Source: Microlunatus soli (GTDB lineage: Bacteria; Actinomycetota; Actinomycetes; Propionibacteriales; Propionibacteriaceae). From it: 64,000 nt of DNA. This document shows positions 53,910 through 63,412 of this stretch, one piece after another; position 1 is the first letter of the stretch, and each line of letters opens with the position of its first letter. The DNA is taken from assembly GCF_900105385.1 (NCBI RefSeq), contig NZ_LT629772.1:3844001-3908000 (forward strand), given 5' to 3'. The notes under the pieces are model-generated. The model was given only the letters and a program-made list of their open reading frames with translations. It had not been told where the DNA came from and did no database searches. The position numbers and the translations under genes were made by a program.

Positions 53910-55154
53910 GTGAGAACCAGCGCTGCGTCGACGCCACCACCGGTTCCGGCAGAAGGATCAACTGTCGATGATCAACAACGGCCGGGACCGGACGGCGTCC
54001 AGCTGGTTTCGCTGGCCCAGCTCGCCGGGCCGGAGCGACAGGCCTGGGACGATCTGTTCACATCCCAACGGGGACTGGTCAATCCGTTCGCCGCACCCGA
54101 GTGGGTGCAGCGCTGGTACGAGGTCTTCACCGAGCCCGAGGATCGGGTGTTGTTCGTCAAGCGGGACGGCGGTCGGCTGACGGCGGTGGCCCCGTTCTTC
54201 CGCAGCCGGGTCCGAGCCGGCGGTGTGGTGCTGGCCCGGCGGCTCCAGCTGGCCGGTGCAGGCCAGGGCGGTTCGTTGTTGGAGTTGCCGCAGATCCTGG
54301 CCGCGCCCGACCAGCAGCGATCGGCGGTGCGGGACATCGTCGCGGCGGTGCTGGCCGCCGACGTCGGCGCCGATTGGACCGAGACCGCGATCACCGGCCA
54401 GCAGGGATGGTTCGAGCCGCAATGGGTGGTCGGGACACGCAAGCCGGTCGCTTTCCACCGGCCGCAGTTGGGACGGGCCTGCGTGATCATCCCGTTGCGT
54501 GAGAGCTGGGAACTGACCAAGGCCGGTCTGAAACGCAACGTGAAGGAGAGCCTGCGCCGATCCAGGAATCGATTGGCCAAGGACGGACGCCCGTGGGCGG
54601 TCCGTCAATACACCGAGGACCTCGATCTCGCGGTGGTGAACCGTTTCCTCGCTCTGCACAGGAATCGGGCGGACAGCGAACAGTCCCGGAACCGGCATCC
54701 GGACGCGTTCGCCGAACGGTCCCGCCGGGAGCTGCTGCGGATGCTGCTGCCCGAGCTCGGGCGCCGCGGCAGGGCACGCATCCTCGAACTCGAACTCGGC
54801 GGTCGTGTCGTCGCGGCCCAGCTGGTGTTGCACGCGCCGGGGACCTCCTACATCCATTCGTCGGGCTTCGTCCCCGACGTCTGGGATCTCGGCCCGGTGA
54901 CCTTCCTGCAGGGCGAGGCGATTGCGGATGCGGCCGATCGGGGCGACCGGTGGATCAACCTGTCACCGGGGCCGAATGTCGCCAAACTGCGCTGGAGTGA
55001 ACAGCTCGACGTCCACCAGGACTTCGCATTCGGGACCGGTGGCCGCATGTTGCGGTGGCGGTACGGTGTCTTCGCCGCAGCCCAGACCCAGGCGCAGGTC
55101 AATCACGCCATGGCCTTGGCGGGCGCTGCGCCCCGCGCAGTGACGGGAAAATGA
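53910..55154 (+). CDS. GNAT/FemAB-like acyltransferase (CelD/BcsL type)
   Basis: A 414-residue protein with the Acetyltransf_6 fold: PFAAPEWVQRWYEVF near the N terminus, LKRNVKESLRRSRNRL in the middle and ILELELGGRVVAAQLVLH toward the end. Relatives sit in polysaccharide loci and are thought to acylate sugars or aminoacylate precursors. GTG 53910 has GGGGGGA upstream. It opens a run of plus-strand polysaccharide genes and ends five bases before the flippase. Confidence 0.87.
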   Translation: MRTSAASTPPPVPAEGSTVDDQQRPGPDGVQLVSLAQLAGPERQAWDDLFTSQRGLVNPFAAPEWVQRWYEVFTEPEDRVLFVKRDGGRLTAVAPFFRSRVRAGGVVLARRLQLAGAGQGGSLLELPQILAAPDQQRSAVRDIVAAVLAADVGADWTETAITGQQGWFEPQWVVGTRKPVAFHRPQLGRACVIIPLRESWELTKAGLKRNVKESLRRSRNRLAKDGRPWAVRQYTEDLDLAVVNRFLALHRNRADSEQSRNRHPDAFAERSRRELLRMLLPELGRRGRARILELELGGRVVAAQLVLHAPGTSYIHSSGFVPDVWDLGPVTFLQGEAIADAADRGDRWINLSPGPNVAKLRWSEQLDVHQDFAFGTGGRMLRWRYGVFAAAQTQAQVNHAMALAGAAPRAVTGK

Positions 55155-55158
55155 TCAC

Positions 55159-56445
55159 ATGGCGTGGCTGTCGAATCGTCTGATCCGTCGGGTCAGTTGG
55201 AATCTGGTCGATCAGGCATTGTCGGCGGCCAGCAACTTCGCGCTCGCCGTCGTCATCGCCCGATCGGTCAGCGCGTCCGAATTCGGTGCCTTCTCGATCG
55301 CCTTCATGATTTACGGGATTGCTGTCGCGGCCACCAAATCCGTGGTCGGGCAGCCGCTGCAGATGCGCTACAGCAGTGCGACACCGCACGTGCAACACCA
55401 CGAGATCGGTCGGGCGACCGGGTTCGTGCTGGCGGCCTCGATCATGGTCGGAGTGATCGCGGCGGGGCTCGGGCTGGTCGTCGGCGGGGCAGTCGGCTCG
55501 TCGATGCTGGCGTTGGCTGTCGTGATGCCGTTCCTGCTGGTGCAGGACAGCTGTCGGATGGCGATGTTCACCATCGGCCGACCCGCCTGGGCAGCCGCCA
55601 TCGACGCGGTCTGGGCGATCGCCCAGTTCGCCCTCATCGCGGTGATCCTGATCACCGGTGCGGATCTGGTGTGGCTGCTGATCCTTGCCTGGGGCGTCGC
55701 GGCAGGAGTGTCGGCCGGCATCGGCGCGATCCTGTTGAGGCTACGACCGATGATCGGGCAGGCCATCAGCTGGCTGCGCGCCCAGCGACATCTGGTCCGC
55801 TACCTGTTCGGGGAGTATCTGCTCGGCCTCGGCGCGGCGCAGTTCGGGTTGGTCCTGGTCGGCGTCGTCGCAGCGGCCGATGCCGTCGGCTCGCTCCGCG
55901 CTGCCCAGGTATTGCTCGGACCGCTGGGAATCGTCGCGTCGGCGGTCTTCCAGTTCGCGGTCCCGGAGATGGCGTCGCGTCCTCAGATGTCCCGACGCCG
56001 ACGGACCGCTTTCGGGCTGACCATCAGTGCTGCGCTCGGGCTGGTCACGATCTGCTACGTCGCGCTGCTCCTGGTGTTGCCCGACCGTGCCGGGCTGGCC
56101 CTCTTCGGAGACTCCTGGGCGGGGGCCGCAGCGATCCTGGTCCCGATGGGGCTGGCCTCGTTGGCGTCCAGTCAGGCCAACGGTCCGGCCGGCGTGCTGT
56201 ACGCGATGGGGCGCGCCCAATGGACCTTCCGGATCAACCTCGTCAAGGGCCCGATCCTGCTGGTCCTGTTGATCATCTGCGCTGGACTGTGGGCAGCGAC
56301 CGGCGCGGCCTGGGCGTTCTTCGCCATCGAGCTGGCCGTCCTGCCCGCCTGGTTGCTGACCTTCGGAAAAGCCGTCCGCAACGGGCAGGTGGTCACCGAC
56401 GGCGCCGTTTCCCCTGACCATGCGAATGTGACCACGCGAACCTGA
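55159..56445 (+). CDS. polysaccharide flippase, Wzx/MATE-like
   Basis: A 428-residue membrane protein with about twelve helices. It begins RRVSWNLVDQALSAASNFAL, the usual Wzx-like first helix, and has no soluble domain. It probably flips the lipid-linked repeat unit or oligosaccharide made by the downstream enzymes. No Wzy polymerase is seen inside the window. Confidence 0.88.
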   Translation: MAWLSNRLIRRVSWNLVDQALSAASNFALAVVIARSVSASEFGAFSIAFMIYGIAVAATKSVVGQPLQMRYSSATPHVQHHEIGRATGFVLAASIMVGVIAAGLGLVVGGAVGSSMLALAVVMPFLLVQDSCRMAMFTIGRPAWAAAIDAVWAIAQFALIAVILITGADLVWLLILAWGVAAGVSAGIGAILLRLRPMIGQAISWLRAQRHLVRYLFGEYLLGLGAAQFGLVLVGVVAAADAVGSLRAAQVLLGPLGIVASAVFQFAVPEMASRPQMSRRRRTAFGLTISAALGLVTICYVALLLVLPDRAGLALFGDSWAGAAAILVPMGLASLASSQANGPAGVLYAMGRAQWTFRINLVKGPILLVLLIICAGLWAATGAAWAFFAIELAVLPAWLLTFGKAVRNGQVVTDGAVSPDHANVTTRT

Positions 56446-56482
56446 CCACAGCTGGATCCACCGCCCAGATCGAGGTGCCGCA

Positions 56483-57391
56483 GTGACGATTCATCTCCTC
56501 TACCGCTCCTACGGCGGGGAGAACAGGAAGCGCCGACCGGACTACTACAGCAAGCTGTTGACGCTGAGCTCGTTCATCCGAGCCGCCGACCGGCTTCCGC
56601 TCGCCGACGTGATCTTCGTCAACGACGGACCGATCCCGGCCGACCGGCTGGAGTTGATGCGTTCGGCGGGCCGGGTGATCTCGCTGGGCGACGTGCCGTC
56701 GGGCATGCGGGCCAGCTACCGCTTCGCCCTGCACCTGCCGGACACCGAAGGCTGGCCGGACGACGACGTGGTGATGTTGGTCGAGGACGACTATCTCTTC
56801 GCCGCCGACTCCTTCTCGGCGTTGGCCGATGCCGTCGAGGACCTGACTGACGTCGGTTACTTCGCACTCTACGGCGAGCGCGCCGACTACGGCGACCCGG
56901 TGGATCGGCGTCGGATGTCGGTACCGGACGGCTGGCATCCACAGCCGGACTTGGCGTCCGGCGGCCGCGTCTGGTTCAACCTCGCCAGCACCGCCAGCAC
57001 CTTTGCCGCCCGGGTCGGGGTGCTGCGCAGTGATCTGGACATCTTCGAGCAGTGCATGCGCCCGTTCCGGCGACGGTTCCTTGATCACGAGACCTGCCTG
57101 ATCGTGCAGGGTGCGATTCCCTACCGCGGCTGGCAGCTGATCACCGGCCTGCCCGATGACTTCGAGCCGTCGATCCGCGGCGTGGTCCGGACCGTGGTGC
57201 TGATCCCGTACCGGGTGCTGCTGAATCGGCGGGCACGGCGGCAACTGCGGCCTCATCCGCTCTACTGCGTGACACCCAACGAGGCAACGCATCTGGAACA
57301 TCCGGTGATCTCTCCCGATCGTGACTGGGAGTCGATCGGACGGGAGGTCACCGACTGGGTCGCCGGCCGGGAGCGAGGCGGCGTCGGATGA
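56483..57391 (+). CDS. glycosyltransferase-like protein
   Basis: A 302-residue protein starting IHLLYRSYGGENRKRRPDYY. LADVIFVNDGPI and the acidic VMLVEDDYLFAADSF look like the nucleotide-sugar and metal (DxD-like) sites of a GT-A fold, and the end HPLYCVTPNEATHLE is distinctive. I do not recognise a characterised relative, and a non-GT role is possible. GTG 56483 with GAGGTG upstream; overlaps the next gene by ATGA. Confidence 0.65.
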   Translation: MTIHLLYRSYGGENRKRRPDYYSKLLTLSSFIRAADRLPLADVIFVNDGPIPADRLELMRSAGRVISLGDVPSGMRASYRFALHLPDTEGWPDDDVVMLVEDDYLFAADSFSALADAVEDLTDVGYFALYGERADYGDPVDRRRMSVPDGWHPQPDLASGGRVWFNLASTASTFAARVGVLRSDLDIFEQCMRPFRRRFLDHETCLIVQGAIPYRGWQLITGLPDDFEPSIRGVVRTVVLIPYRVLLNRRARRQLRPHPLYCVTPNEATHLEHPVISPDRDWESIGREVTDWVAGRERGGVG

Positions 57392-58467
57392 GGCAGGCCG
57401 GCATCCGTTCGACCCTGCTGATGGCAGTGATCGTGCTGTCCGTGCTCGTGGCCGGCTGTGGGGCGGCGCCGGCACCGGACACCCGGGTCCCCTCGGACGA
57501 ACCGGTCCCGTCGCTCAGCGGTGACGGCCCCGGCCTGCAGCGCGCCCGCCGGCTCCTGGGGCCGCCACCGTCGGGAGGAGCCTGGCACAGCGGGGTCTGG
57601 CCGGGTGGCGGCACCATCTCGGCGAAGCGTGCCAACGCCTTCGGAGTCTGGCGGGGGACACCGATCGACACCGGCGTGACCTACCCGGCAACCGACAGTT
57701 GGCAGCAGATCCAGGACTCGTCGTGGCACATCCAGACCTACAACGGGCTGGACGGAGTGTTGGCCTACGGGCTGCCGATGTTGCCCGACAACGACACCGG
57801 CGATTTCCGATCGATCGTGCGCGGCGATCATGACGAGGTCTATCGACAGATCGCCGACGATCTGATCGCCAACGATCGCGGGCGGTCCATCGTACGGATC
57901 GGGTGGGAGGCCAATGGTGATTGGTTTCCGTGGAATGTCCGTGCCGATCAGGCCGCCGAATACATCGCCGCCTTCCGGCACATCGTCGGGGTGCTGCGCG
58001 GAACCGCGCCCGATCTGGTGATCGACTTCGACATCGCCTGTGGCACAACGTTGCGTGGCCAACAGAACCGCACCGATGCACTGACAAAACTCTATCCCGG
58101 CGACGATGTCGTCGATCTGGTCGGCTGCGACATCTACGACTGGTACGGCACCGCGGCGACAGATCAGGCCGGCTGGCGGCGCAGCCTGCGACCCCAGGCG
58201 GCTGTCGGTATTGCCGATGTCGCCGACTTCGCCCGGGACCACGGAAAGGGCCTGACCTTTCCGGAGTGGGGTCTGGCAAGCCCCGCCGAGCACGGTGCCG
58301 GCGACAATCCTTACTTCATCGAACGAATGCGGAGCTTCTTCGACAGCCAGGCGTCGACCCTGGTGATGGAGAACTACTTCAACGAGCCCGATACCAGCTT
58401 GGCGAACTCGATCTGGGAGCCCGCACAAATGCCACGGGCCGCGCAGGCCTACCGGAGGCTCTGGTGA
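57388..58467 (+). CDS. GH26-like glycosidase lipoprotein
   Basis: A 359-residue lipoprotein (lipobox VAGC, Cys24) with a GH26/GH-A-type barrel. Candidate catalytic residues are Glu174 in VRIGWEANGDWFPWN and Glu293 in LTFPEWGLAS, at the ends of strands 4 and 7 as expected. GH26 usually cleaves mannans. Placed in a polysaccharide locus on the outer membrane face, it may trim, release or edit the exported polymer rather than feed on it. Confidence 0.8.
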   Translation: MRQAGIRSTLLMAVIVLSVLVAGCGAAPAPDTRVPSDEPVPSLSGDGPGLQRARRLLGPPPSGGAWHSGVWPGGGTISAKRANAFGVWRGTPIDTGVTYPATDSWQQIQDSSWHIQTYNGLDGVLAYGLPMLPDNDTGDFRSIVRGDHDEVYRQIADDLIANDRGRSIVRIGWEANGDWFPWNVRADQAAEYIAAFRHIVGVLRGTAPDLVIDFDIACGTTLRGQQNRTDALTKLYPGDDVVDLVGCDIYDWYGTAATDQAGWRRSLRPQAAVGIADVADFARDHGKGLTFPEWGLASPAEHGAGDNPYFIERMRSFFDSQASTLVMENYFNEPDTSLANSIWEPAQMPRAAQAYRRLW

Positions 58468-58502
58468 CCCGAGCCCCAGCGGATGGGCGAAGGGCTCAGG
58501 TC
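58466..58502 (+). terminator. hairpin after the GH26-like gene
   Basis: GACCCGAGCCC (58466-58476) pairs with GGGCTCAGGTC (58492-58502) with one C-A mismatch around a 15-base loop. It coincides with the stop codon and is followed by two more partial copies of AGGGCTCAGGTC. No T-run, so it may be a weak terminator. Confidence 0.45.
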
Positions 58503-58773
58503 CAGGGCTCAGGTCAGGGCTTCCACAGAGACGGCGCGGGGCACTTGATCAAAACCCACAAGTGGACATTGTATGTGAGGTAAACAGGCATCGTTCGTCG
58601 ACGCGCAACCTGCGGCTACATCCCTGTACACACAGGCATCTGGCGGTCGGTGTCAAGAAAAACCACGAATCGTCTGCGGGCTGACACCCGGTCAGTCTAG
58701 GCTCGGTCCGGAGGCGCGCGGGGGGATGCTGACAGCGTGGGCATCGCGCGGTGGAGTCGGTTCGGGGGGATCG
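58503..58773. other. regulatory-looking gap before the L-2-hydroxyglutarate oxidase gene
   Basis: No gene is seen. The gap has an A/T-richer core (about 58545-58600) with CACTTG-11 bp-CAAGTG, a dyad CCTGT-ACAC-ACAGG at 58623-58636, and a 9-bp direct repeat ACAGGCATC at 58584 and 58632. These suggest a promoter with regulator sites separating two transcription units in the polysaccharide locus. Confidence 0.5.
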
Positions 58774-60009
58774 ATGGCGCAGACATATGACATCGTCGTG
58801 GTCGGAGCGGGGATCGTGGGATTGGCCACGGCCCGAGAGCTGCGGCGACGCCATCGGGGTCTGGCAATTGCCGTTGTGGAGAAGGAGAGCGGGCCCGGTC
58901 GCCACCAGAGCGGCCACAACAGCGGTGTGTTGCATGCCGGCGTCTACTACAAGCCCGGATCGCTGAAGGCGCAGCTCTGCGTGCGGGGCAAGGCAGCGAT
59001 GGAGCGGTTCGCGACCGAGAGCGGCATCGAGTACGAAACCTGCGGCAAACTGATCGTCGCGATCGACGACTCCGAACTCGGCCGGCTCGCGGAGCTGGAG
59101 CAACGGGGCCTGGCCAACGGGGTGGCCGGCCTGCGGATGGTCGGTCCCGAGGAGATGCGGGAGATCGAGCCGCATGTCGCGGGCGTTCGAGCTCTCCATG
59201 TTCCTGGGACCGGGATCATCGACTACGGCCGGGTCGTCGACGTCCTTGCAGCACAACTTCGCGCCGCCGGCGTCGACCTGCACTTCGGCCGGCGCGTGAT
59301 CGGGCTGGATCGACGTGCCGGCACCGTCGTCATCCGAACGTCGCAGGGTGACCTCGTCACCCGCAGGGTGGTCAGTTGCGCAGGCCTGCAGTCGGACCGG
59401 GTAGCCCGGCTGGACTCCGAGCCCGAGGTCGGCATCGTCCCGTTCCGCGGCGACTACTACACGCTGACGCCGGCTGCTCGCCATCTGTGTCGGGGCTTGA
59501 TCTATCCGGTGCCCGATCCCGCACTTCCCTTCCTGGGCGTACATTTCACCCGACGCATCGACGGGTCGGTCTGGGCCGGTCCTAATGCGGTGCTGGCCAC
59601 TGCCCGGGAAGGATACCGGCGTCGCGATCTTGATCTTCGCGATCTTGTCGGCACGGTCCGGCAGCGGGGCTTTCACCGGATGGTGCGTCGTGAATGGCGC
59701 ACCGGTGCACGCGAGGTGTGGCGCGACGTCGTCAAACGGGCTTACCTGAAAGATCTGCAGCGCTACGTTCCGGCACTGGCCGCACACCACCTGCAGTTCG
59801 GGCCGTCGGGTGTTCGGGCCCAGGCGATCGCCGGCAACGGTTCGCTGGTCGACGACTTCACGCTCGCGGTGTCGCCGGACAGCGTGCACGTGCTCAATGC
59901 ACCAAGCCCCGCGGCTACTGCGTCGCTGGCCATCGCCAGTCGCCTGGTCGACGAGGTCGATCGTGCGTTCACACTGACCGCCGCGACGGCGATCGCGCCG
60001 CCGCCCTAG
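58774..60009 (+). CDS. lhgO: L-2-hydroxyglutarate oxidase-like FAD enzyme
   Basis: A 411-residue DAO-family flavoprotein: VVVGAGIVGLATARELRRR binds FAD; GRHQSGHNSGVLHAGVYYKP is highly typical of LhgO; VVSCAGLQSDRVA, PFRGDYYTL and VHFTRRIDGSVWAGPNA follow. LhgO oxidises L-2-hydroxyglutarate to 2-oxoglutarate, passing electrons to the membrane. GGGGGGA precedes ATG 58774. Its place inside a polysaccharide locus is unexpected; a related sugar-acid substrate is possible. Confidence 0.9.
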   Translation: MAQTYDIVVVGAGIVGLATARELRRRHRGLAIAVVEKESGPGRHQSGHNSGVLHAGVYYKPGSLKAQLCVRGKAAMERFATESGIEYETCGKLIVAIDDSELGRLAELEQRGLANGVAGLRMVGPEEMREIEPHVAGVRALHVPGTGIIDYGRVVDVLAAQLRAAGVDLHFGRRVIGLDRRAGTVVIRTSQGDLVTRRVVSCAGLQSDRVARLDSEPEVGIVPFRGDYYTLTPAARHLCRGLIYPVPDPALPFLGVHFTRRIDGSVWAGPNAVLATAREGYRRRDLDLRDLVGTVRQRGFHRMVRREWRTGAREVWRDVVKRAYLKDLQRYVPALAAHHLQFGPSGVRAQAIAGNGSLVDDFTLAVSPDSVHVLNAPSPAATASLAIASRLVDEVDRAFTLTAATAIAPPP

Positions 60010-60049
60010 CGAATCCCTGCCACGCTGACGAATCGGGGGAGAACTCAGC

Positions 60050-61480
60050 ATGACTGTCATCAAGTCCCAGGGTCGAAGACCGTCGATCCTGGCACCGAAG
60101 AGGATCACGCACCATGATCATCCGCGGCATCGGCGGCGGAAGTATCCCTGGGGCCGCTTCTCGCCGTTGTTGCGCGACGGCGTGCGCCCGTTCCTGATCG
60201 CCGGGGACGTGCTGGCCTGCGTAGCGGTGGCGATGATCATGCACGCCGGTTGGGAGTCGACGATCGGGACCACGGTCGTCTTCGTCGGGCTGCTCGCGAT
60301 CGGCGGGCTGAACCGGTCCCGACTCACGCTGTCGGCGTTGGACGACCTGCCGCAGATCCTGCGGGTGTGGCTGCTCGGCTCGGCCTTCCTGGTGGTGCTG
60401 TCGCAGGTGCTGACCGGATCGCTGCAGTTGCCGCTGTTGGTCGGGATCCTGCCGGCCGTGGCCGTCGTTCGTACGGTGCTCTACGCCGTGGTGCGGAACT
60501 GGCGTACCCGGGGCTGGGTGACCCATCCGACCGTTGTCGTCGGTGCCGACGCACTCGGACGCGAGGTGGCGGAGATCGTGATCGACCATCCCGAGAGCGG
60601 GTTGCGGGCGGTCGGTTTCATCGACACGCCGACCTCGGATCGTGAGCGGCTGCCGGTGCCGTTGATCGGCGAACCCGGCCAGCTGACCGCGGTCCTGGTC
60701 GGCTCCGAGGCGAGAGCCCTGATCGTGGCTCAGGGCGGGGTGTCGGACGCGGACCTGGTGACGCTGGTGCGCAACTGCCAACGTCAGCAGTGCGAGGTCT
60801 TCGTGCTGCCACGACTGCACCAGATCACCCACGTCGGTCAGGACATGGACACCGTCGGCGATCTGCCGCTGGTCCGGCTGCGTCGCTCGGCCTATCGCAG
60901 TCCCTCCTGGCGGGTGAAGCGACTGATCGATCTGGTGATCGCCGCGATCGGCATCGTCTTCCTGGCGCCGCTGCTGGCGGTGATCGCGATCGCCGTGCGG
61001 TGGGAGACCGGCCGCGGGGTGATCTTCCGGCAGCAGCGGGTCGGCTGCGACGGTGTGCCGTTCGAGCTGTTGAAGTTCCGCTCGATGCGACCCGTCGACG
61101 AGACCGAGTCGCAGACCAACTGGAACATCGCTGCCGACCAACGCGTCGGCCGGGTCGGTCGGCTGCTGCGGAAGACGTCGCTGGATGAACTCCCGCAGCT
61201 GTTCAACATCCTGCGCGGTGACATGAGTCTGGTCGGGCCGCGTCCGGAGCGACCGCACTTCGTCACCCAGTTCGGTGAGCTGTACACCGGGTACGCCGAT
61301 CGGCATCGGGTGCCGTGCGGCCTGACCGGCTGGGCCCAGGTGCACGGACTCCGCGGCGACACCCCGATCGATCAGCGAGCACGCTTCGACAACTTCTACA
61401 TCGAGAACTGGACGTTGTGGCTGGACGTCAAGATCATCCTGCGCACCACGGTGACCGTCTTCACCAAGCCAGGCTCCTAA
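60050..61480 (+). CDS. polyprenyl-phosphate glycosyl-1-phosphate transferase
   Basis: Initiates glycan repeat-unit assembly by moving a sugar phosphate to undecaprenyl phosphate (476 residues). Four or so N-terminal helices and a Rossmann-like CoA-binding-type domain (TVVVGADALGREVAEI) precede the catalytic bac_transf domain: KRLIDLVIAAIGIVFLAPLL, FRQQRVGCDG, LLKFRSM, TSLDELPQLFNILRGDMSLV and VGPRPERPHF. WbaP/WcaJ-like; sugar specificity unknown. Confidence 0.94.
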   Translation: MTVIKSQGRRPSILAPKRITHHDHPRHRRRKYPWGRFSPLLRDGVRPFLIAGDVLACVAVAMIMHAGWESTIGTTVVFVGLLAIGGLNRSRLTLSALDDLPQILRVWLLGSAFLVVLSQVLTGSLQLPLLVGILPAVAVVRTVLYAVVRNWRTRGWVTHPTVVVGADALGREVAEIVIDHPESGLRAVGFIDTPTSDRERLPVPLIGEPGQLTAVLVGSEARALIVAQGGVSDADLVTLVRNCQRQQCEVFVLPRLHQITHVGQDMDTVGDLPLVRLRRSAYRSPSWRVKRLIDLVIAAIGIVFLAPLLAVIAIAVRWETGRGVIFRQQRVGCDGVPFELLKFRSMRPVDETESQTNWNIAADQRVGRVGRLLRKTSLDELPQLFNILRGDMSLVGPRPERPHFVTQFGELYTGYADRHRVPCGLTGWAQVHGLRGDTPIDQRARFDNFYIENWTLWLDVKIILRTTVTVFTKPGS

Positions 61481-61513
61481 CAACAAGATCATCATTCTTC
61501 GAGAGGAACAGCG

Positions 61514-62341
61514 ATGCAGGACCTTCGTCAGAGCCACCGGGTCGACCCGGCGGACATCCCGGTCGTGATCTTGTGCGGCGGTATGGGCACCAGACTCCGA
61601 GAGGCGAGCGAGAAGCTTCCGAAGCCGCTGGTCGACGTCGGCGGCAAGCCGATCCTGTGGCACATCATGAAGACCTACGGTCACTTCGGTTTCCGGCGTT
61701 TCGTGCTGTGCCTCGGGTACAAGGGCGATCAGATCAGACGGTACTTCCTGGACTACCGCGAACACCAGAACGACTTCACCCTCGACCTGGGCGCCGGCGC
61801 AGCCCCGCGTTTCCACAAGCGAGGACAGGTCGAGGACTGGGAGATCACCTTCGTCGAGACCGGTCTGTTGACCGGCACCGGTGGCCGGATCCGTCGCGTC
61901 GCCGACCAGATCGACACCGATCACTTCCTGCTCACCTACGGCGACGGGATCGGCGCCGTCGACATCCCGGCGCTGTTCGCGCAGCATCTCGCCTCCGGCA
62001 AGCTCGGGACCGTGACCGGGGTGCACCCGAACAGCCGCTACGGCGAGATGCACGTCGAGGGTGCCGAGGTGCAGGAGTTCAACGAGAAGCCGACCCTCGC
62101 GGCCGGCTGGGTCAGCGGCGGGTTCTTCGCGTTCAACCGGCTGATGATCGACAAGTACCTCGACGACGATCCCGAGCTGTTGTTGGAGAAGAAGCCGCTG
62201 CAGACGATGGCTACCGACGGCGAGTTGGGCGTCTTCTGCCACGAGGACTTCTGGATGGGCATGGACACCTTCCGGGACTGGACCGAGCTGAACGCGCTGT
62301 GGGACTCCGGACGCCCGCCGTGGAAGGTCTGGCAGGACTGA
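61514..62341 (+). CDS. rfbF: glucose-1-phosphate cytidylyltransferase-like nucleotidyltransferase
   Basis: A 275-residue sugar nucleotidyltransferase: VVILCGGMGTRLREASEKLP is the nucleotide signature, KPLVDVGGKPILWHIMKTYG, LTYGDGIGAVD (metal site) and EFNEKPTLAAGWVSGGFF follow. The pattern matches RfbF, which makes CDP-glucose, the entry to CDP-3,6-dideoxy and branched sugars. GAGAGGAACAGCG precedes the ATG. A CDP-glucose dehydratase is not in view; it may lie beyond the window. Confidence 0.9.
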   Translation: MQDLRQSHRVDPADIPVVILCGGMGTRLREASEKLPKPLVDVGGKPILWHIMKTYGHFGFRRFVLCLGYKGDQIRRYFLDYREHQNDFTLDLGAGAAPRFHKRGQVEDWEITFVETGLLTGTGGRIRRVADQIDTDHFLLTYGDGIGAVDIPALFAQHLASGKLGTVTGVHPNSRYGEMHVEGAEVQEFNEKPTLAAGWVSGGFFAFNRLMIDKYLDDDPELLLEKKPLQTMATDGELGVFCHEDFWMGMDTFRDWTELNALWDSGRPPWKVWQD

Positions 62342-62386
62342 CCGCGGCCCGCAGCCACCGACACATCCCTGACCCGAAAGAGAACC

Positions 62387-63412
62387 ATGAGACTTCTTGT
62401 CACCGGCACCGACGGCTACCTCGGTTGCCTGCTTGCCCCGGAGCTGATCCGGGACGGTCACCAGGTACTCGGCGTGGACACCGGCTTCTACAAATCCGGC
62501 TGGCTCTACAACGGCACCGACACCGCACCGATGACGCTGGTGAAGGACATCCGGCTACTCACCGCCGACGACCTGGCCGGCATCGACGCGGTCGTCCACC
62601 TGGCCGAGCTGTCCAACGATCCGCTCGGCCAACTGTCGCCGGCCATCACCTATCAGATCAACCATCGCGGATCCGTCCGGCTGGCCGGACTCGCCAAGCA
62701 GGCCGGGGTGCGACGGTTCGTGTACATGTCGTCGTGCAGCGTCTACGGAGTCGCCGACGGCGAGGTCGACGAGACATCGCCGGTCAACCCGCAGACCGCG
62801 TACGCCGAATGCAAGACCCTGGTCGAACGCGATCTACAGGCGATGGCAGACGACGACTTCTCGCCGACGTTCCTGCGCAACGCCACGGCGTTCGGTGCCT
62901 CACCCAGGCAGCGCTTCGACATCGTGCTGAACAACCTGTCCGGTCTGGCCTGGACGACCGGGAGGATCGCCATGATCAGCGACGGCAGTCCGTGGCGTCC
63001 GCTGGTGCATGCCCTGGACATCGCCCAGGCAATCCGCCGGGTGCTGGACGCCCCACGCGAACTGGTCCACAACGAGATCTTCAACGTCGGCTCGACCGAG
63101 CAGAACTATCGGGTCAAGGAGATCGCCGACATCGTCGCCGCGGAGTTCCCCGGCTGTGAGGTCAGCTTCGGCGCTGCCGCCGATGACAATCGCAGCTACC
63201 GGGTGTGCTTCGACAAGATCAGCAACAAGCTGCCGGGCTTCGCCTGTCAGTGGGACGCCGTCTCCGGCGCCGCGCAGCTGCACCGGGTCTTCGGCAGCAT
63301 CGACCTGGACACCGCAACCTTCACCGGCCGGGGGCACACCCGGCTGGCGCAGTTGCAACACCTGATCGGCACCGGTCAGGTCGACGCCGAACTCTTCTGG
63401 AGCCGTTCATGA
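62387..63412 (+). CDS. NAD-dependent epimerase/dehydratase (extended SDR)
   Basis: A 341-residue sugar-nucleotide SDR: LLVTGTDGYLGCLLAPEL binds NAD, VVHLAELSNDPLG follows, and the active site is SSCSVYGVADG with Tyr-x3-Lys in YAECKTLVE. GalE/RfbG-like, acting on a nucleotide sugar in the same pathway as RfbF. Coupled to the next gene by ATGA. Confidence 0.92.
   Translation: MRLLVTGTDGYLGCLLAPELIRDGHQVLGVDTGFYKSGWLYNGTDTAPMTLVKDIRLLTADDLAGIDAVVHLAELSNDPLGQLSPAITYQINHRGSVRLAGLAKQAGVRRFVYMSSCSVYGVADGEVDETSPVNPQTAYAECKTLVERDLQAMADDDFSPTFLRNATAFGASPRQRFDIVLNNLSGLAWTTGRIAMISDGSPWRPLVHALDIAQAIRRVLDAPRELVHNEIFNVGSTEQNYRVKEIADIVAAEFPGCEVSFGAAADDNRSYRVCFDKISNKLPGFACQWDAVSGAAQLHRVFGSIDLDTATFTGRGHTRLAQLQHLIGTGQVDAELFWSRS

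Noticed and set aside
59969-62461. 830-codon minus-strand open frame under the sugar-transferase and rfbF genes
   Set aside because: The plus-strand genes show complete catalytic motifs; the antisense product is a low-complexity shadow.
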